This document shows, piece after piece, positions 55,878 through 64,000 of a DNA stretch of 64,000 nt; the first letter of the stretch is position 1, and each line of letters starts with the position of its first letter. A model generated the notes under the pieces. The model was not told the DNA's origin, searched no databases, and saw only the letters and a list, made by a program, of their open reading frames with translations. The position numbers were made by a program, and so were the translations under genes. The stretch lies in assembly GCF_025465255.1 (NCBI RefSeq), contig NZ_JAODNI010000204.1:1-64000 (forward strand). Reading direction: 5' to 3'. Source of the stretch: Pseudonocardia sp. Its GTDB lineage: Bacteria > Actinomycetota > Actinomycetes > Mycobacteriales > Pseudonocardiaceae.

Positions 55878-56477
55878 ATGACCAGCACGAACGACCGTCC
55901 GGACGATCATTCGGACCGGGCCCGGGCGCTCCGTCCCGCCCCCGGCGACAAGCGTCCGAGCACCCGTCGCGGCCCCCGTTCCGCGCGGTTGCTCTGCACC
56001 GGCTTCGCGGCCGGCGCGCTGTTCCTGGCGAGTGCCTGCGGCACCAGCGACTACGTCGACGCGAAGGACGCGCTCCCGGCGGGCGGCAGCGCCGCGACGG
56101 GCACCGGCGGCACCACCGTCGTCCCCACGGGCGGGCTCGGCACCGCGATCACGTCCGTCGGCACGGTCGCGACCAGCGACGGCTTCACCCTCTACCGCTT
56201 CGCGAAGGACACCACGAACCCGTCGGCGTCGACGTGCACCGGCGTCTGCGCGACGAACTGGCCACCCGTCCTCGGCGACGGGCTCCCGGCGGTGCAGGGC
56301 ATCCCGTCGAACCTGGTCGGCACCATCGGGCGGCCGGACGGAAGCCAGCAGCTCACCCTGAACGGGTGGCCGCTCTACCGGTTCGCGAAGGACGCGGCAC
56401 CGGGCGAGGTCAAGGGCGAGGGCGTCGGCGGTACCTGGCAGGCGATCGGCGTGAACGGCAAGCCCGCCGCCGGCTGA
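55878..56477 (+). CDS. Lipoprotein with Lipoprotein_15 (PF03640) repeats
   Basis: 199 residues. After a disordered, basic N-terminus (STRRGPRSARLL) comes a hydrophobic segment ending in a lipobox-like ASAC followed by G, so the protein should be anchored by Lgt (encoded at 10800-11816). Two repeats carry the PF03640 pattern: SDGFTLYRFAKD ... STCTGVCATNWPPVL and LNGWPLYRFAKD. Such proteins are surface-exposed and of unknown function. ATG 55878 has AAGGA seven bases upstream. Confidence 0.85.
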   Translation: MTSTNDRPDDHSDRARALRPAPGDKRPSTRRGPRSARLLCTGFAAGALFLASACGTSDYVDAKDALPAGGSAATGTGGTTVVPTGGLGTAITSVGTVATSDGFTLYRFAKDTTNPSASTCTGVCATNWPPVLGDGLPAVQGIPSNLVGTIGRPDGSQQLTLNGWPLYRFAKDAAPGEVKGEGVGGTWQAIGVNGKPAAG

Positions 56478-56482
56478 CCCCT

Positions 56483-56526
56483 GTGTGCGTTTCTCGTTGC
56501 CCGGGCGGCGACAACCGCGCACGAGC
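56483..56526. repeat. Palindromic repeat, GTGCGCGG family, copy 6
   Basis: The right half CGACAACCGCGCACGAGC is well conserved; the left half (GTGTGCGTTTCTCGTTGCCC) is divergent, leaving a short stem of GTGCG with CGCAC. It starts five bases after the lipoprotein stop, between two co-directional genes. Confidence 0.6.
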
Positions 56527-56574
56527 GCCGGAGGCGCCCTTTTCGATCGTCCGTTAAGGGCTTACGGTCGAGGC

Positions 56575-58326
56575 ATGCGTGCGGTGCGGATCGGCAACTT
56601 CTCCGGGTACCTCGGCGACAGGTACACCGCCATCGACGAGGCACTGGCCGGCGACCCGGTCGACGTCCTGATGGGCGACTACCTGGCCGAGGTCACCCTC
56701 GCCGCCCTCGCCTCGGGCTACCGGCGGAACTCCGGCGGCGGGTACGTCGCGTACTTCCTCGATCAGCTGCGGCCGCACCTCGCGACCCTCGCGGAGCGCG
56801 GGATCAAGGTCGTCAGCAACGCCGGCGGGTTCAACCCCGCCGGGCTCGCCGAGGCGCTGCGCACGCTGGTCACCGAGGCCGGGGTGCCGCTGAAGGTCGC
56901 GCACGTCGAGGGCGACAACGTCCTCGACGAGCTCGCGGCCTTCCACGCCGAGGGCCACGGCATGGAGCACCTCGACACCGGTGCCCCGCTCAAGGACTGG
57001 GGCGTCGACCCGATCGCCGCCAACGCCTACCTCGGCGGGTTCGGGATCGCCGAGGCCCTCGAGGCCGGTGCGGACATCGTCGTCACGGGCCGGGTCACGG
57101 ACGCCTCGCTCACCGCCGGTCCCGCCGCGTGGTGGCACGGCTGGACCCCCGACGACTTCGATGCGCTCGCCGGCGCCGTCACCGCGGGCCACATCATCGA
57201 GTGCGGCGCCCACGCCACCGGCGGCAACTTCTCCGGCTTCCTCACCGTCCCGGGCATGCTGAGGTGCGGTTTCCCGATCGCGGAGGTCGCCGCGGACGGC
57301 AGCAGCGTGATCACCAAGCACGCCCGCGACGGCGGCATGGTCACCGTCGACACCGTGACCGCCCAGCTCGTCTACGAGATCCAGGGCCCGCGCTACCTGA
57401 ACCCCGACGCGACGGTGCACCTGGACACGGTGCAGCTCAGCCAGGTCGGGAAGGACCGGGTCGCGATCGCTCCGGTGAGGGGCTCCGCTCCCCCGCCGAC
57501 GGCCAAGGTCGCGGTGTTCGCGCCCATCGGCTACGAGATCTCGCAGATGCTGTTCTGCACCGCACCGAACGTCGTCGAGAAGGTGGCGCTGCTGCGGGAC
57601 CAGCTCCGGGCGCAGCTCGAGGGCCACGTCGACGAGCTGGACGTGACGGCGCTCGGCGTCGCGGCGGAGGACCCCGCGTCGCAGGCGGAGGCGACCGTCC
57701 CGATCCGGGTCATGGCCACCGCCCGCGACCCCGAGCCGCTGCGCCGCTTCCCCGCCGCGGTCGGCAGCCTCTACCTGCAGGGCTTCCCCGGCTTCTTCCA
57801 CGACGGCCACGCGCAGCGCGTGAGCGAGCCCTGGCCGCGGATCGACTACTGGCCGGCGCTGCTGCCGGCCGAGCTCGTGCCGCATCGGGCCGTGCTCGAC
57901 GACGGGACCGTCCTCCAGGCGCCCGTGCCCTCGTCGTCCTCCGTCGAGCCGCAGCCCGTGCAGCCCGAGCCGTCCGCCCCCGCGTCGAGCACGGGGAAGC
58001 GGGTCCCGCTGGGCACACTCGCCTACGCCCGCAGCGGGGACAAGGGCGGGAACTCGAACGTCGGGATCTGGGTGCCGGACCCGGCGGCCTGGGAGTGGCT
58101 GCGCACGACGCTGTCCACCGAGGGGATCCGCGCGCTGATCCCGGAGGCGAAGGGCTGCGAGATCGTCCGGCACGAGTTCCCGCACCTACGGGCCGTCCAC
58201 GTCGTGTTGAAGGGCCTGCTCGGGACGGGCGGCTCGTCGAACCTGCGGGTGGACCAGATCGGCAAGTCCGTGTGCGAGTACGTGCGGGCGAAGCACGTGA
58301 CCGTGCCGGAGGAGCTGCTCGCATGA
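56575..58326 (+). CDS. AtuA-like protein (DUF1446, acyclic terpene utilisation family)
   Basis: 583 residues. The N-terminal two thirds (MRAVRIGNFSGYLGDR, LMGDYLAEVTLAAL, IVVTGRVTDASLT, ECGAHATGGNFSGF) match DUF1446/AtuA. The C-terminal ~110 residues (GTLAYARSGDKGGNSNVGIW onward) form a second domain, often fused or adjacent in this family; the proteins occur with acyl-CoA carboxylases and terpene catabolism genes. The reaction is unknown. Its stop overlaps the start of a CoA-transferase remnant. Confidence 0.85.
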   Translation: MRAVRIGNFSGYLGDRYTAIDEALAGDPVDVLMGDYLAEVTLAALASGYRRNSGGGYVAYFLDQLRPHLATLAERGIKVVSNAGGFNPAGLAEALRTLVTEAGVPLKVAHVEGDNVLDELAAFHAEGHGMEHLDTGAPLKDWGVDPIAANAYLGGFGIAEALEAGADIVVTGRVTDASLTAGPAAWWHGWTPDDFDALAGAVTAGHIIECGAHATGGNFSGFLTVPGMLRCGFPIAEVAADGSSVITKHARDGGMVTVDTVTAQLVYEIQGPRYLNPDATVHLDTVQLSQVGKDRVAIAPVRGSAPPPTAKVAVFAPIGYEISQMLFCTAPNVVEKVALLRDQLRAQLEGHVDELDVTALGVAAEDPASQAEATVPIRVMATARDPEPLRRFPAAVGSLYLQGFPGFFHDGHAQRVSEPWPRIDYWPALLPAELVPHRAVLDDGTVLQAPVPSSSSVEPQPVQPEPSAPASSTGKRVPLGTLAYARSGDKGGNSNVGIWVPDPAAWEWLRTTLSTEGIRALIPEAKGCEIVRHEFPHLRAVHVVLKGLLGTGGSSNLRVDQIGKSVCEYVRAKHVTVPEELLA

Positions 58327-58749
58327 CTCTCACGGAGCGGATCGTGGCCACCGTCGAGAAGCCCGCTGAGGCTGGGCGGCGCGGCGGCGCTGGCGACTAC
58401 ATCACCGCGAACGTCGGCGTCCGATCGTCCACGGTGCACCCGCGCAGGCCCGAGGGCGCGCGGCTACTGCGCGAGCTGCTGACCGGGGCGGACGTCTTCT
58501 ACGCCAACCGCCGGCCCGGGTACCTGTCGTCGATCGGGTTCTCCGCGGAGGAGGCGGCCGCCGTCTCCGACCTGGACTACGCGAGGTCGGTCGCCGGGAC
58601 GGGCGAGGAGCACCCCTACCCGGACCCGGAGACCTTCACCGCGGACACCCCACCAGGGCGTGACGGACCAGGTCCGGATGTCCGAGACGCCGGGCCCGTA
58701 CCGGCACATCCTGGTCCCGCGGGGCGCGAGCCGCCCCGCCTGGCTGTAG
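58323..58749 (+). pseudogene. CaiB/BaiF CoA-transferase remnant
   Basis: ATG overlaps the AtuA-like stop. After about 26 unassignable residues the sequence reads like an internal stretch of class III CoA transferases (RRPEGARLLRELLTGADVFY, then NRRPGYLSSIGFS). It continues with a short C-terminal-looking piece (ARSVAGTGEEHPYPDPETF). In the next frame the tail continues as GVTDQVRMSETPGPYRHILV and PRGASRPAWL to a TAG at 58747, so one extra C in a run near 58650 breaks the frame. At about 140 residues against the usual ~400 it is a deletion remnant. Confidence 0.6.
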
Positions 58750-58755
58750 CGCCGT

Positions 58756-59997
58756 CTACCCCCGGACCCGCACGGGGAGGCTCGTCAGGCCCCGGATGAG
58801 CGTGCTGCTCCGCCAGGCCAGGGTCTCCGGCTCCGCGGCCAGGGCGAGGTCGGGGAAGCGGTCCAGGAGCGTGCGGAAGGCGATCTCGCCCTCCAGCCTC
58901 GCCAGCGGTGCCCCGAGGCAGTGGTGGATCCCGTAGCCGAAGGCGACGTGTTGGCCGGTGTCGCGGTGCAGGTCCAACACGTCCGGATCCGGGTAGCGCT
59001 CGGCGTCCCGGTCGGCGGCGGTCAGTGCCACCATGACGACCTCGCCCGCCGGGATCTCGGTGCCGGAGATCGCCACCGGCTCGGTGGTGTACCGCAGGGT
59101 CGCGAGGTTCACCGGGCCGTCGAACCGCAGGAACTCCTCGACGGCAGCAGGCGTGAGCCCGGGGTCCGCCCGCAGCTCGGCGAGCTGCTCCGGGTGCGTG
59201 AGCAGGGCCAGGACGCCGTTGCCGATCAGGTTCACCGTCGTCTCGTGCCCCGCGACGAGCAGCAGGAACGCCATCGACGTCGCCTCCCGCGGAGAGAGGC
59301 GGTCGGCGTCGTCGGTCGCCTGCACGATCGCCGAGAGCATGTCGTCGCCCGGGTTCGTCGCCTTGTCCGCGACCAGCCGCGCCAGGAACTCCGCCATCGC
59401 CGCGCCGGCCGCGCCGCGCTCCTGCGCGGTTCCGGCGGAGAGCAGGGTGTTGGACCACCGCCGGAACGCGTCCCGTTCGCCGTCCGGCACCCCGAGCAGC
59501 TCGCAGATGACCGTCATCGGCAGCGGGAACGCGAAGGTGTCGAGCAGGTCGACGCTCCCGTCCCCGGCGGTGGCGCGCGCCTCCATGTCGTCGGCGAGGG
59601 CGTGGGCGATCGCCTCGATCCGCGGCCGCATCCTGCTGATCGACCGCACGGTGAAGGCCCGGTTGACGAGCTTGCGCAGCCGGGTGTGGTCCGGCGGGTC
59701 GCTGTTGAGCATGTGCCCGGCCAGCGAGTCCGCGAACGCCATGCGCTTGTCCGGAGCGACGGAGTGCCGGTCGAGGAGCTCCATGAACCGGCCGCCGTCC
59801 TTGGAGAGCCGCGGGTCGTTCAGCGCCTCCCGGGCGTCCGCATGCCGGGCGACCAGCCAGACGCGGAGGCCGAGCGGCGTCACCGCCCGGGCGACCGGCC
59901 GCTCGTCCCGCAGCACCCGGTAGAGGGCGTGCGGGTCGGCCAGGAAGTCCTCGCCGAGTTCGATCGGTTCGCTGGTGGTCGGCAGCGTGCTCGTCAT
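58756..59997 (-). CDS. Cytochrome P450 (CYP107-like)
   Basis: 413 residues, usual class I bacterial length. Haem loop FGYGIHHCLG with ligand C360; I-helix LLVAGHETTVNL; ExxR in EEFLRFDGP; helix C region HMLNSDPPDHTRLRKLV. The style matches CYP107-type macrolide or xenobiotic hydroxylases. No redox partner is next to it. ATG 59997 is used; the frame is open further but overlaps the intergenic region. Confidence 0.93.
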   Translation of the reverse strand: MTSTLPTTSEPIELGEDFLADPHALYRVLRDERPVARAVTPLGLRVWLVARHADAREALNDPRLSKDGGRFMELLDRHSVAPDKRMAFADSLAGHMLNSDPPDHTRLRKLVNRAFTVRSISRMRPRIEAIAHALADDMEARATAGDGSVDLLDTFAFPLPMTVICELLGVPDGERDAFRRWSNTLLSAGTAQERGAAGAAMAEFLARLVADKATNPGDDMLSAIVQATDDADRLSPREATSMAFLLLVAGHETTVNLIGNGVLALLTHPEQLAELRADPGLTPAAVEEFLRFDGPVNLATLRYTTEPVAISGTEIPAGEVVMVALTAADRDAERYPDPDVLDLHRDTGQHVAFGYGIHHCLGAPLARLEGEIAFRTLLDRFPDLALAAEPETLAWRSSTLIRGLTSLPVRVRG

Positions 59998-60077
59998 CCA
60001 GGCTCCTCGCGTGCATCCGGCCCGCTCCCCGTGGCGGGCTCGCTGCTCACCGTAGGCCCGTCGGCGCTGAGTCCCTC

Positions 60078-60875
60078 TCAGCCCGGACGAACCGGGAGGT
60101 CCAGGCGGTACCGGGCGTCCTCGGCGTCCGTGATCAGCATGTACCCGGGCGCGTGCGCGATGGCCAGCGCCGGCCGGGACTCGACGACCGCGGCCTGCGG
60201 GGTCACCCCGCACGCCCAGAACACCGGGACCTCGTCCTCCCCGATCGTCACCGGGTCGCCGTAGTCCGGCTTCTCGACGTCGGCGATCCCCAGCTCCGCC
60301 GGGTCCCCGATGTGGACGGGCGCGCCGTGCACCGCCGGGTACCGGGCCGTCACGGCGACGGCGGTGTCGACGAGCCGGGCCGGGATCGGCCGCATGGAGA
60401 CCACCAGCGGCCCGCCGACCGATCCGGCGTCGCGGCAGCGCCGGCTCGTCCGGTACATCGGCACGTTCACGCCCTCGGCGATGTGCCGCACGGGCACGCC
60501 CTCGGCCAGCAGGGCCCGCTCGAAGGTGAAGCTGCAGCCGAGCAGGAACGCGACCATGTCCTCGCGCCACCAGCCGGTCACGTCCGGCGTCTCCTCGACG
60601 AGCTCGCCGTCGACGTAGACGCGGTAGAGCGGGATGTCCGTGCGGACGTCACCGTCGAGCAGCGGACCGGAGACGGCGCCGGCGTCGAGCACGTCGAGGA
60701 CCGGGCAGGGCTGTGGGTTGCGCTGGGCGAAGAGCAGGAAGTCCCAGGCCGCGGCGGCGGGGACGGCGATCAGGTTGGCCTGGGTCCAGCCGTCGCACCA
60801 GCCCGCGGTGGGCGTCACGAGGCCGTCGCGGAACCGCGCGCGGGCCTCGGCGGGGATGAGCGTGCTCGGGTGCAT
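60078..60875 (-). CDS. Putative hydro-lyase / D-glutamate-cyclase-like (DUF1445)
   Basis: 265 residues. UPF0317/DUF1445 blocks: [15 protein letters not shown], then [17 protein letters not shown], later [15 protein letters not shown] and [12 protein letters not shown]. It lies nine bases after pxpC in the same direction. As I recall, a related domain occurs in the mammalian D-glutamate cyclase, which makes 5-oxoproline, the substrate of PxpABC. A role in supplying or handling 5-oxoproline is therefore inferred. Confidence 0.85.
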   Translation of the reverse strand: MHPSTLIPAEARARFRDGLVTPTAGWCDGWTQANLIAVPAAAAWDFLLFAQRNPQPCPVLDVLDAGAVSGPLLDGDVRTDIPLYRVYVDGELVEETPDVTGWWREDMVAFLLGCSFTFERALLAEGVPVRHIAEGVNVPMYRTSRRCRDAGSVGGPLVVSMRPIPARLVDTAVAVTARYPAVHGAPVHIGDPAELGIADVEKPDYGDPVTIGEDEVPVFWACGVTPQAAVVESRPALAIAHAPGYMLITDAEDARYRLDLPVRPG

Positions 60876-60883
60876 CGTGCTCC

Positions 60884-61738
60884 TCAGAGGTAGCGGAAAC
60901 GGACGGGCTGGCCGGGACGGATCTGGGACGCGCGGTCGACGTCCGCGTCGACGACGACGGCGATCACGGGGTAGCCGCCGGTCACCGGGTGGTCGGCGAG
61001 GAAGACGACGGGTTCACCGCCCGGCGGCAGCTGGATCGCGCCCCGGGTGATGCCCTCGCTCGGCAGGGACCCGGCATTGTCCGGGACGGCGAGGGTGGCG
61101 CCCTCCAGCCGCATCCCGACCCGGTCCGTGCGCGCGGACGCGGACCAGATCGTCCCGGCGAGCCCGCGCGGGTCCGCCGCGTGGTCGTCCCGCGGGCCGG
61201 CCACCACCCGCAGGGTGACGAGGCCTGCGGGCGGCGGCGCGACCGGGGCGACGTCGATGAGCGGGAACGTCGGCGGCTCGGGCCCGATCGGCAGCTCGTC
61301 GCCCTTCGCCGGCCGTGGCGGGCCGAGTCCGGACAGGACGTCCGTGCTGCGCGAGCCCAGCACGGGCGCGATGTCGACGCCGCCGCGGACGGCGAGGTAG
61401 GTGCGTAGCCCGGCCGGGGGCGGGCCGAGCCGCAGCTCCTGGCCCAGGCGCAGCAGGATCACCGAGTGGTGGCCGACCGGGGTGCCGTCGACGGTCGCGG
61501 GCGCGGCGGCGCCGGTGAGGGCGACGGTCAGCAGGCCCGTGGCGCGGGCGGCGAACCCGCCGAGCAGGATCTCGATCCCCGCGGCGTCCTCCGGGTTCGC
61601 GACGAGCCGGTTCCCCAGCCGCAGCGCCGCCCGGTCCGCCGCGCCGGAGCGCCCGACGCCGGAGGCCGCCAGGCCGGGCCGGCCCAGGTCCTGGACCAGG
61701 GCCTGCGGACCGGTCTCGAGCACCTCGAGGGCCTTCAC
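60884..61738 (-). CDS. pxpC: 5-oxoprolinase subunit C
   Basis: 284 residues, biotin-dependent-carboxyltransferase-like (KipA/AHS2) domain: [21 protein letters not shown] and, near the C-terminus, [20 protein letters not shown] then [13 protein letters not shown]. With PxpA and PxpB it hydrolyses 5-oxoproline to glutamate with ATP. GTG 61738 overlaps the pxpB stop. Confidence 0.95.
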   Translation of the reverse strand: MKALEVLETGPQALVQDLGRPGLAASGVGRSGAADRAALRLGNRLVANPEDAAGIEILLGGFAARATGLLTVALTGAAAPATVDGTPVGHHSVILLRLGQELRLGPPPAGLRTYLAVRGGVDIAPVLGSRSTDVLSGLGPPRPAKGDELPIGPEPPTFPLIDVAPVAPPPAGLVTLRVVAGPRDDHAADPRGLAGTIWSASARTDRVGMRLEGATLAVPDNAGSLPSEGITRGAIQLPPGGEPVVFLADHPVTGGYPVIAVVVDADVDRASQIRPGQPVRFRYL

Positions 61739-62361
61739 GTGCCGGCCACCGTGAACCGCACCTCCGCGCCCGGCGCCAGCAGCGCAGGCGGGTCCCGGTC
61801 GGAGTCCCAGAGCACGGAGTCCGTCCGGCCGATGAGCTGCCACCCGCCGGGCGACGGGCGGGGGTAGATCCCGCTGAACTCCCCCGCCAGCCCGACCGAG
61901 CCGGCCGGGACGGCGGTCCGGGCCTCGTCCCGGCGGGCGACGGCAAGACGCGGGTCGCCACCGCTCAGGTACGCGAAGCCGGGAGCGAACCCGCCGAAGG
62001 CCACCCGCCACGGGCGCCCGGTGTGCGCGGCGACGACGTCCGCCTCGCTCAGGCCGGTGAGCCGGGCGACCTCGGCCAGGTCCGGCCCGTCGTAGACGAC
62101 CGGGATCTCGATGCTGCCCGCCGGCGCCGCGGCGCCCTCCCCGGCCCGCACCTCCAGCTCCTCGACGACTCGGCGCACCGACGCGAGCTCGGTGCCCGGT
62201 TCCAGGACGAGCAGGACGGTCCGTGCGGCCGGGACGACGTCGAGCACCCCGGGCAGGTCCGCGGCGCGGCAGGCGTCGGCGAGCACCACGACCTCGGCGG
62301 TGTCCGCGACCTCGAGCAGCAGGCCGGCGTCGCCGTACGGGAGGACGGCCGGAGTGATCAT
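61735..62361 (-). CDS. pxpB: 5-oxoprolinase subunit B
   Basis: 208 residues, KipI/AHS1 domain: the [10 protein letters not shown] start, then [20 protein letters not shown] and [18 protein letters not shown], and [11 protein letters not shown]. Forms the ATP-dependent kinase-like part with PxpC. ATG 62361 overlaps the pxpA stop. Confidence 0.95.
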   Translation of the reverse strand: MITPAVLPYGDAGLLLEVADTAEVVVLADACRAADLPGVLDVVPAARTVLLVLEPGTELASVRRVVEELEVRAGEGAAAPAGSIEIPVVYDGPDLAEVARLTGLSEADVVAAHTGRPWRVAFGGFAPGFAYLSGGDPRLAVARRDEARTAVPAGSVGLAGEFSGIYPRPSPGGWQLIGRTDSVLWDSDRDPPALLAPGAEVRFTVAGT

Positions 62362-63116
62362 GCGAAGGGCCGGAGCGTGACGCCTGCGCCCTCGAGCCCG
62401 GCCCGCACCGCGGCCGCCATCGCGACCGCGCCCGGCGAGTCCCCGTGCACGCAGGCGGACTCGGCGCGGACCGGCACGTCGGAGCCGTCGACGGCCCGGA
62501 CCACGCCCTCGTCGAGCAGGCGCAGCAGCCGTTCGGTGGCCTCGTCCGCGTCGTGGAGCAGGGCGCCGGGCTCGCGGCGGGACACCAGGGTGCCCTCCGG
62601 TGTGTACCCGCGGTCGACGAAGAACTCCGGCACCGCCCGCAGCCCGGCCGCCTCCGCGGCGCGGAGCAGCGCCGAGCCCGGCAGGCCCAGCACCGGTAGC
62701 GAGGGGTCGTAGTCCCGCACCGCCGCGACGACCGCCGCCGCCTGCTCCTCGTGGTGGACGGTCGCGTTGTAGAGCGCGCCGTGCGGCTTGACGTACCGCA
62801 CGGCCGTCCCGGTCACCCGGCACATCGCCTCGAGCGCGCCGAGCTGGTAGACGACGTCGTTCGCGAGGTCGGACGGCGGGACGTCGATGAAGCGGCGGCC
62901 GAAGCCGGCGAGGTCCGCGTAGGCCACCTGGGCACCCACGACCACGCCGTTCGCCGCGGCTCCCGCACAGGTCCGGCGCAGCGTCGAGGGGTCGCCCGCG
63001 TGGAATCCGCACGCCACGTTCGCGCTGCTCACCAGACCGAGCATCGCCTGGTCGTCGCCGAGCTCCCAGCGGCCGAACGACTCGCCGAGATCGCTGTTGA
63101 GGTCCAGGGTGCCCAC
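62358..63116 (-). CDS. pxpA: 5-oxoprolinase subunit A
   Basis: 252 residues, LamB/YcsF family: [20 protein letters not shown] at the start, [12 protein letters not shown], then [10 protein letters not shown]. It hydrolyses the phosphorylated 5-oxoproline. First gene of pxpA-pxpB-pxpC-DUF1445; GTG 63116 lies 15 bases from a strong palindrome. Confidence 0.96.
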   Translation of the reverse strand: MGTLDLNSDLGESFGRWELGDDQAMLGLVSSANVACGFHAGDPSTLRRTCAGAAANGVVVGAQVAYADLAGFGRRFIDVPPSDLANDVVYQLGALEAMCRVTGTAVRYVKPHGALYNATVHHEEQAAAVVAAVRDYDPSLPVLGLPGSALLRAAEAAGLRAVPEFFVDRGYTPEGTLVSRREPGALLHDADEATERLLRLLDEGVVRAVDGSDVPVRAESACVHGDSPGAVAMAAAVRAGLEGAGVTLRPFA

Positions 63117-63130
63117 CCGCCCGAGACTAG

Positions 63131-63147
63131 GGATTGTTCAACAATCC
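63131..63147. promoter_or_regulatory. GntR-like operator of the pxp operon
   Basis: GGATTGTT-C-AACAATCC is a perfect 8-1-8 palindrome 14 bases before pxpA. The TTGTnnnACAA style is typical of GntR-family sites. No GntR gene is in the window, so the regulator would be encoded elsewhere. Confidence 0.6.
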
Positions 63148-63292
63148 AGCAAGACTTCCGCCATCATCTCTGCGCAGAGTGCCCGTTTCGCCACGACGTC
63201 ACGCCGTGGGAAGGCGCGATCGGACCGGCGAAGGGCAGGGGTGCGGACGCGGGCACGCGGCGCGCGCCGACGACGGGGTGTCCGACGGGACC

Positions 63293-64000
63293 TCAGTCCC
63301 GACGGCTCCACGGGTCGTCCTCGCGCTCGAGCCACGGTTCGGGACGCCACGGGTCCTGGTCCGCGCCGCGGGCGGATCCCCAGCCCCCGGCCGTCTCCCG
63401 GTCCTCGTCCACCGTCCCGGTGACCGCCTCACCGGCGCCGCGAACGGTGGCGCCGTCGGACGCACCGCGGGTGGGCAGCTCGCGGTTCGTCGCGGCCCCC
63501 GAAGCAGGCAGGTCGACACCCTCCTCCGCGCGGTGCCGGCCGGCCTCGAGCCCGCGCTGGTAGGTCGCCAGCCGGCGCCGGATCTGCTCGGGCTCGCGTT
63601 CGGTGGAGACGGCGGGCGCGTTCGGCAGGTCTCGCAGGGGCGGCGGCACCATCTGCCGCCCGGGACGGCGCTGGGGCAGCCCACTGGCGGTGAGCGGCAG
63701 CTCCTCCTCCGCGCGGGCGGCCCGCTCGGTGGCCATCCGCCAGCCCTCGTCGCCGGCGCTGACCCAGTTCCGCGGCGCCCCCTTGCTCTCGGTGCCCGTG
63801 CGGCCGGTGTTCTCGCCGGTCAGCCAGGAGTCCGCGAGGCCCGTGCCGTTCGCGTGCCCGTTGGTGTGGCCGTCCAACGCGGGCTCCGGCTCGTCCCCGG
63901 TGCGGAACCAGGCCGAGGCGACCTCGGCGAAGATCGGCGTGCCGCCGAAGTCCCCGCCGTGACCGCCGCCGACGTCGAAGGAACCGAAGAGCTCCTCGGC
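63293..64000 (-). CDS. C-terminal tail of a sensor histidine kinase (partial)
   Basis: The frame is open from the right edge to the stop at 63293; the apparent TTG at 63877 is not a start because coding continues (LFGSFDVGGG, then FAEVASAWFRTG). The visible 235 residues are disordered and end with the motif TASGLPQRRPGRQMVPPP and PEQIRRRLATYQRGLEAGR. That is the signature of the actinobacterial nitrate-/nitrite-sensor-type kinases whose genes precede Roadblock/LC7 genes. The kinase domain itself lies outside the window. Confidence 0.75.
   Translation of the reverse strand, partial: AEELFGSFDVGGGHGGDFGGTPIFAEVASAWFRTGDEPEPALDGHTNGHANGTGLADSWLTGENTGRTGTESKGAPRNWVSAGDEGWRMATERAARAEEELPLTASGLPQRRPGRQMVPPPLRDLPNAPAVSTEREPEQIRRRLATYQRGLEAGRHRAEEGVDLPASGAATNRELPTRGASDGATVRGAGEAVTGTVDEDRETAGGWGSARGADQDPWRPEPWLEREDDPWSRRD

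Overview
The window is very GC-rich, starts many genes with GTG, and packs co-directional genes with 4-bp ATGA/GTGA overlaps. Gene content and order point to an actinobacterium, most likely of the Pseudonocardia type. The evidence is the his-trp-lgt-pyk-tesB order known from mycobacteria, a PriA-type HisA with no trpF nearby, a conserved actinobacterial trp-operon membrane protein, and the C-terminal tail of an actinobacterial-style sensor kinase at the right edge. The genus is an inference. I saw no rRNA, tRNA, CRISPR array, transposase or phage gene.

Left part (1-23 kb): a MarR regulator and an orphan treZ are followed by malate dehydrogenase, two membrane proteins, an O-acetylhomoserine sulfhydrylase with a CoA-binding protein, tesB, pyk, a VanZ-like protein, lgt with DUF2461, then the trp block (trpE, membrane protein, trpC, trpB, trpA) and the his block (priA, hisF, hisI), all three blocks on the minus strand. 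A TetR regulator and a DUF2236 oxygenase sit between the his and trp blocks. PriA should serve both histidine and tryptophan synthesis. A secreted lipase and two small proteins follow.

Middle (23-46 kb): a cytoplasmic molybdopterin oxidoreductase (BisC type), a formyl-THF cyclo-ligase-like protein, a macrodomain protein, a gamma carbonic anhydrase and the lactate-oxidation operon lutABC. Next come an SDR-TetR-phosphotransferase operon, an ArsR/SRPBCC gene remnant, a TetR/heme oxygenase pair with a perfect palindrome between them, a MarR-controlled ABC exporter, a TetR/P450 divergent pair, a dGTPase-like HD protein, a uronate-dehydrogenase-like epimerase and the xylAB-ROK xylose operon, which has a clear dyad operator.

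Right part (46-64 kb): a complete four-gene Wadjet anti-plasmid (JetABCD, SMC-type) operon on the minus strand, whose jetD is split by a one-base frameshift in this sequence. It is followed by yggT, an RluA-family pseudouridine synthase, a Lipoprotein_15 lipoprotein, an AtuA-like (DUF1446) enzyme coupled to the wreck of a CoA-transferase gene, a P450, and the 5-oxoprolinase operon pxpABC with a DUF1445 putative hydro-lyase. A 17-bp GntR-like palindrome lies ahead of pxpA, and the C-terminus of a sensor kinase runs off the right edge.

The intergenic spaces hold at least three families of palindromic repeats. One, with GTGCGCGG/CCGCGCAC ends, has six copies in both orientations. Another is a paired hairpin of the type CGCGTTGTGG-CT-CCACAACGCG. 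They occur in convergent, divergent and tandem gaps, so they look more like REP/MITE-type elements than simple terminators.
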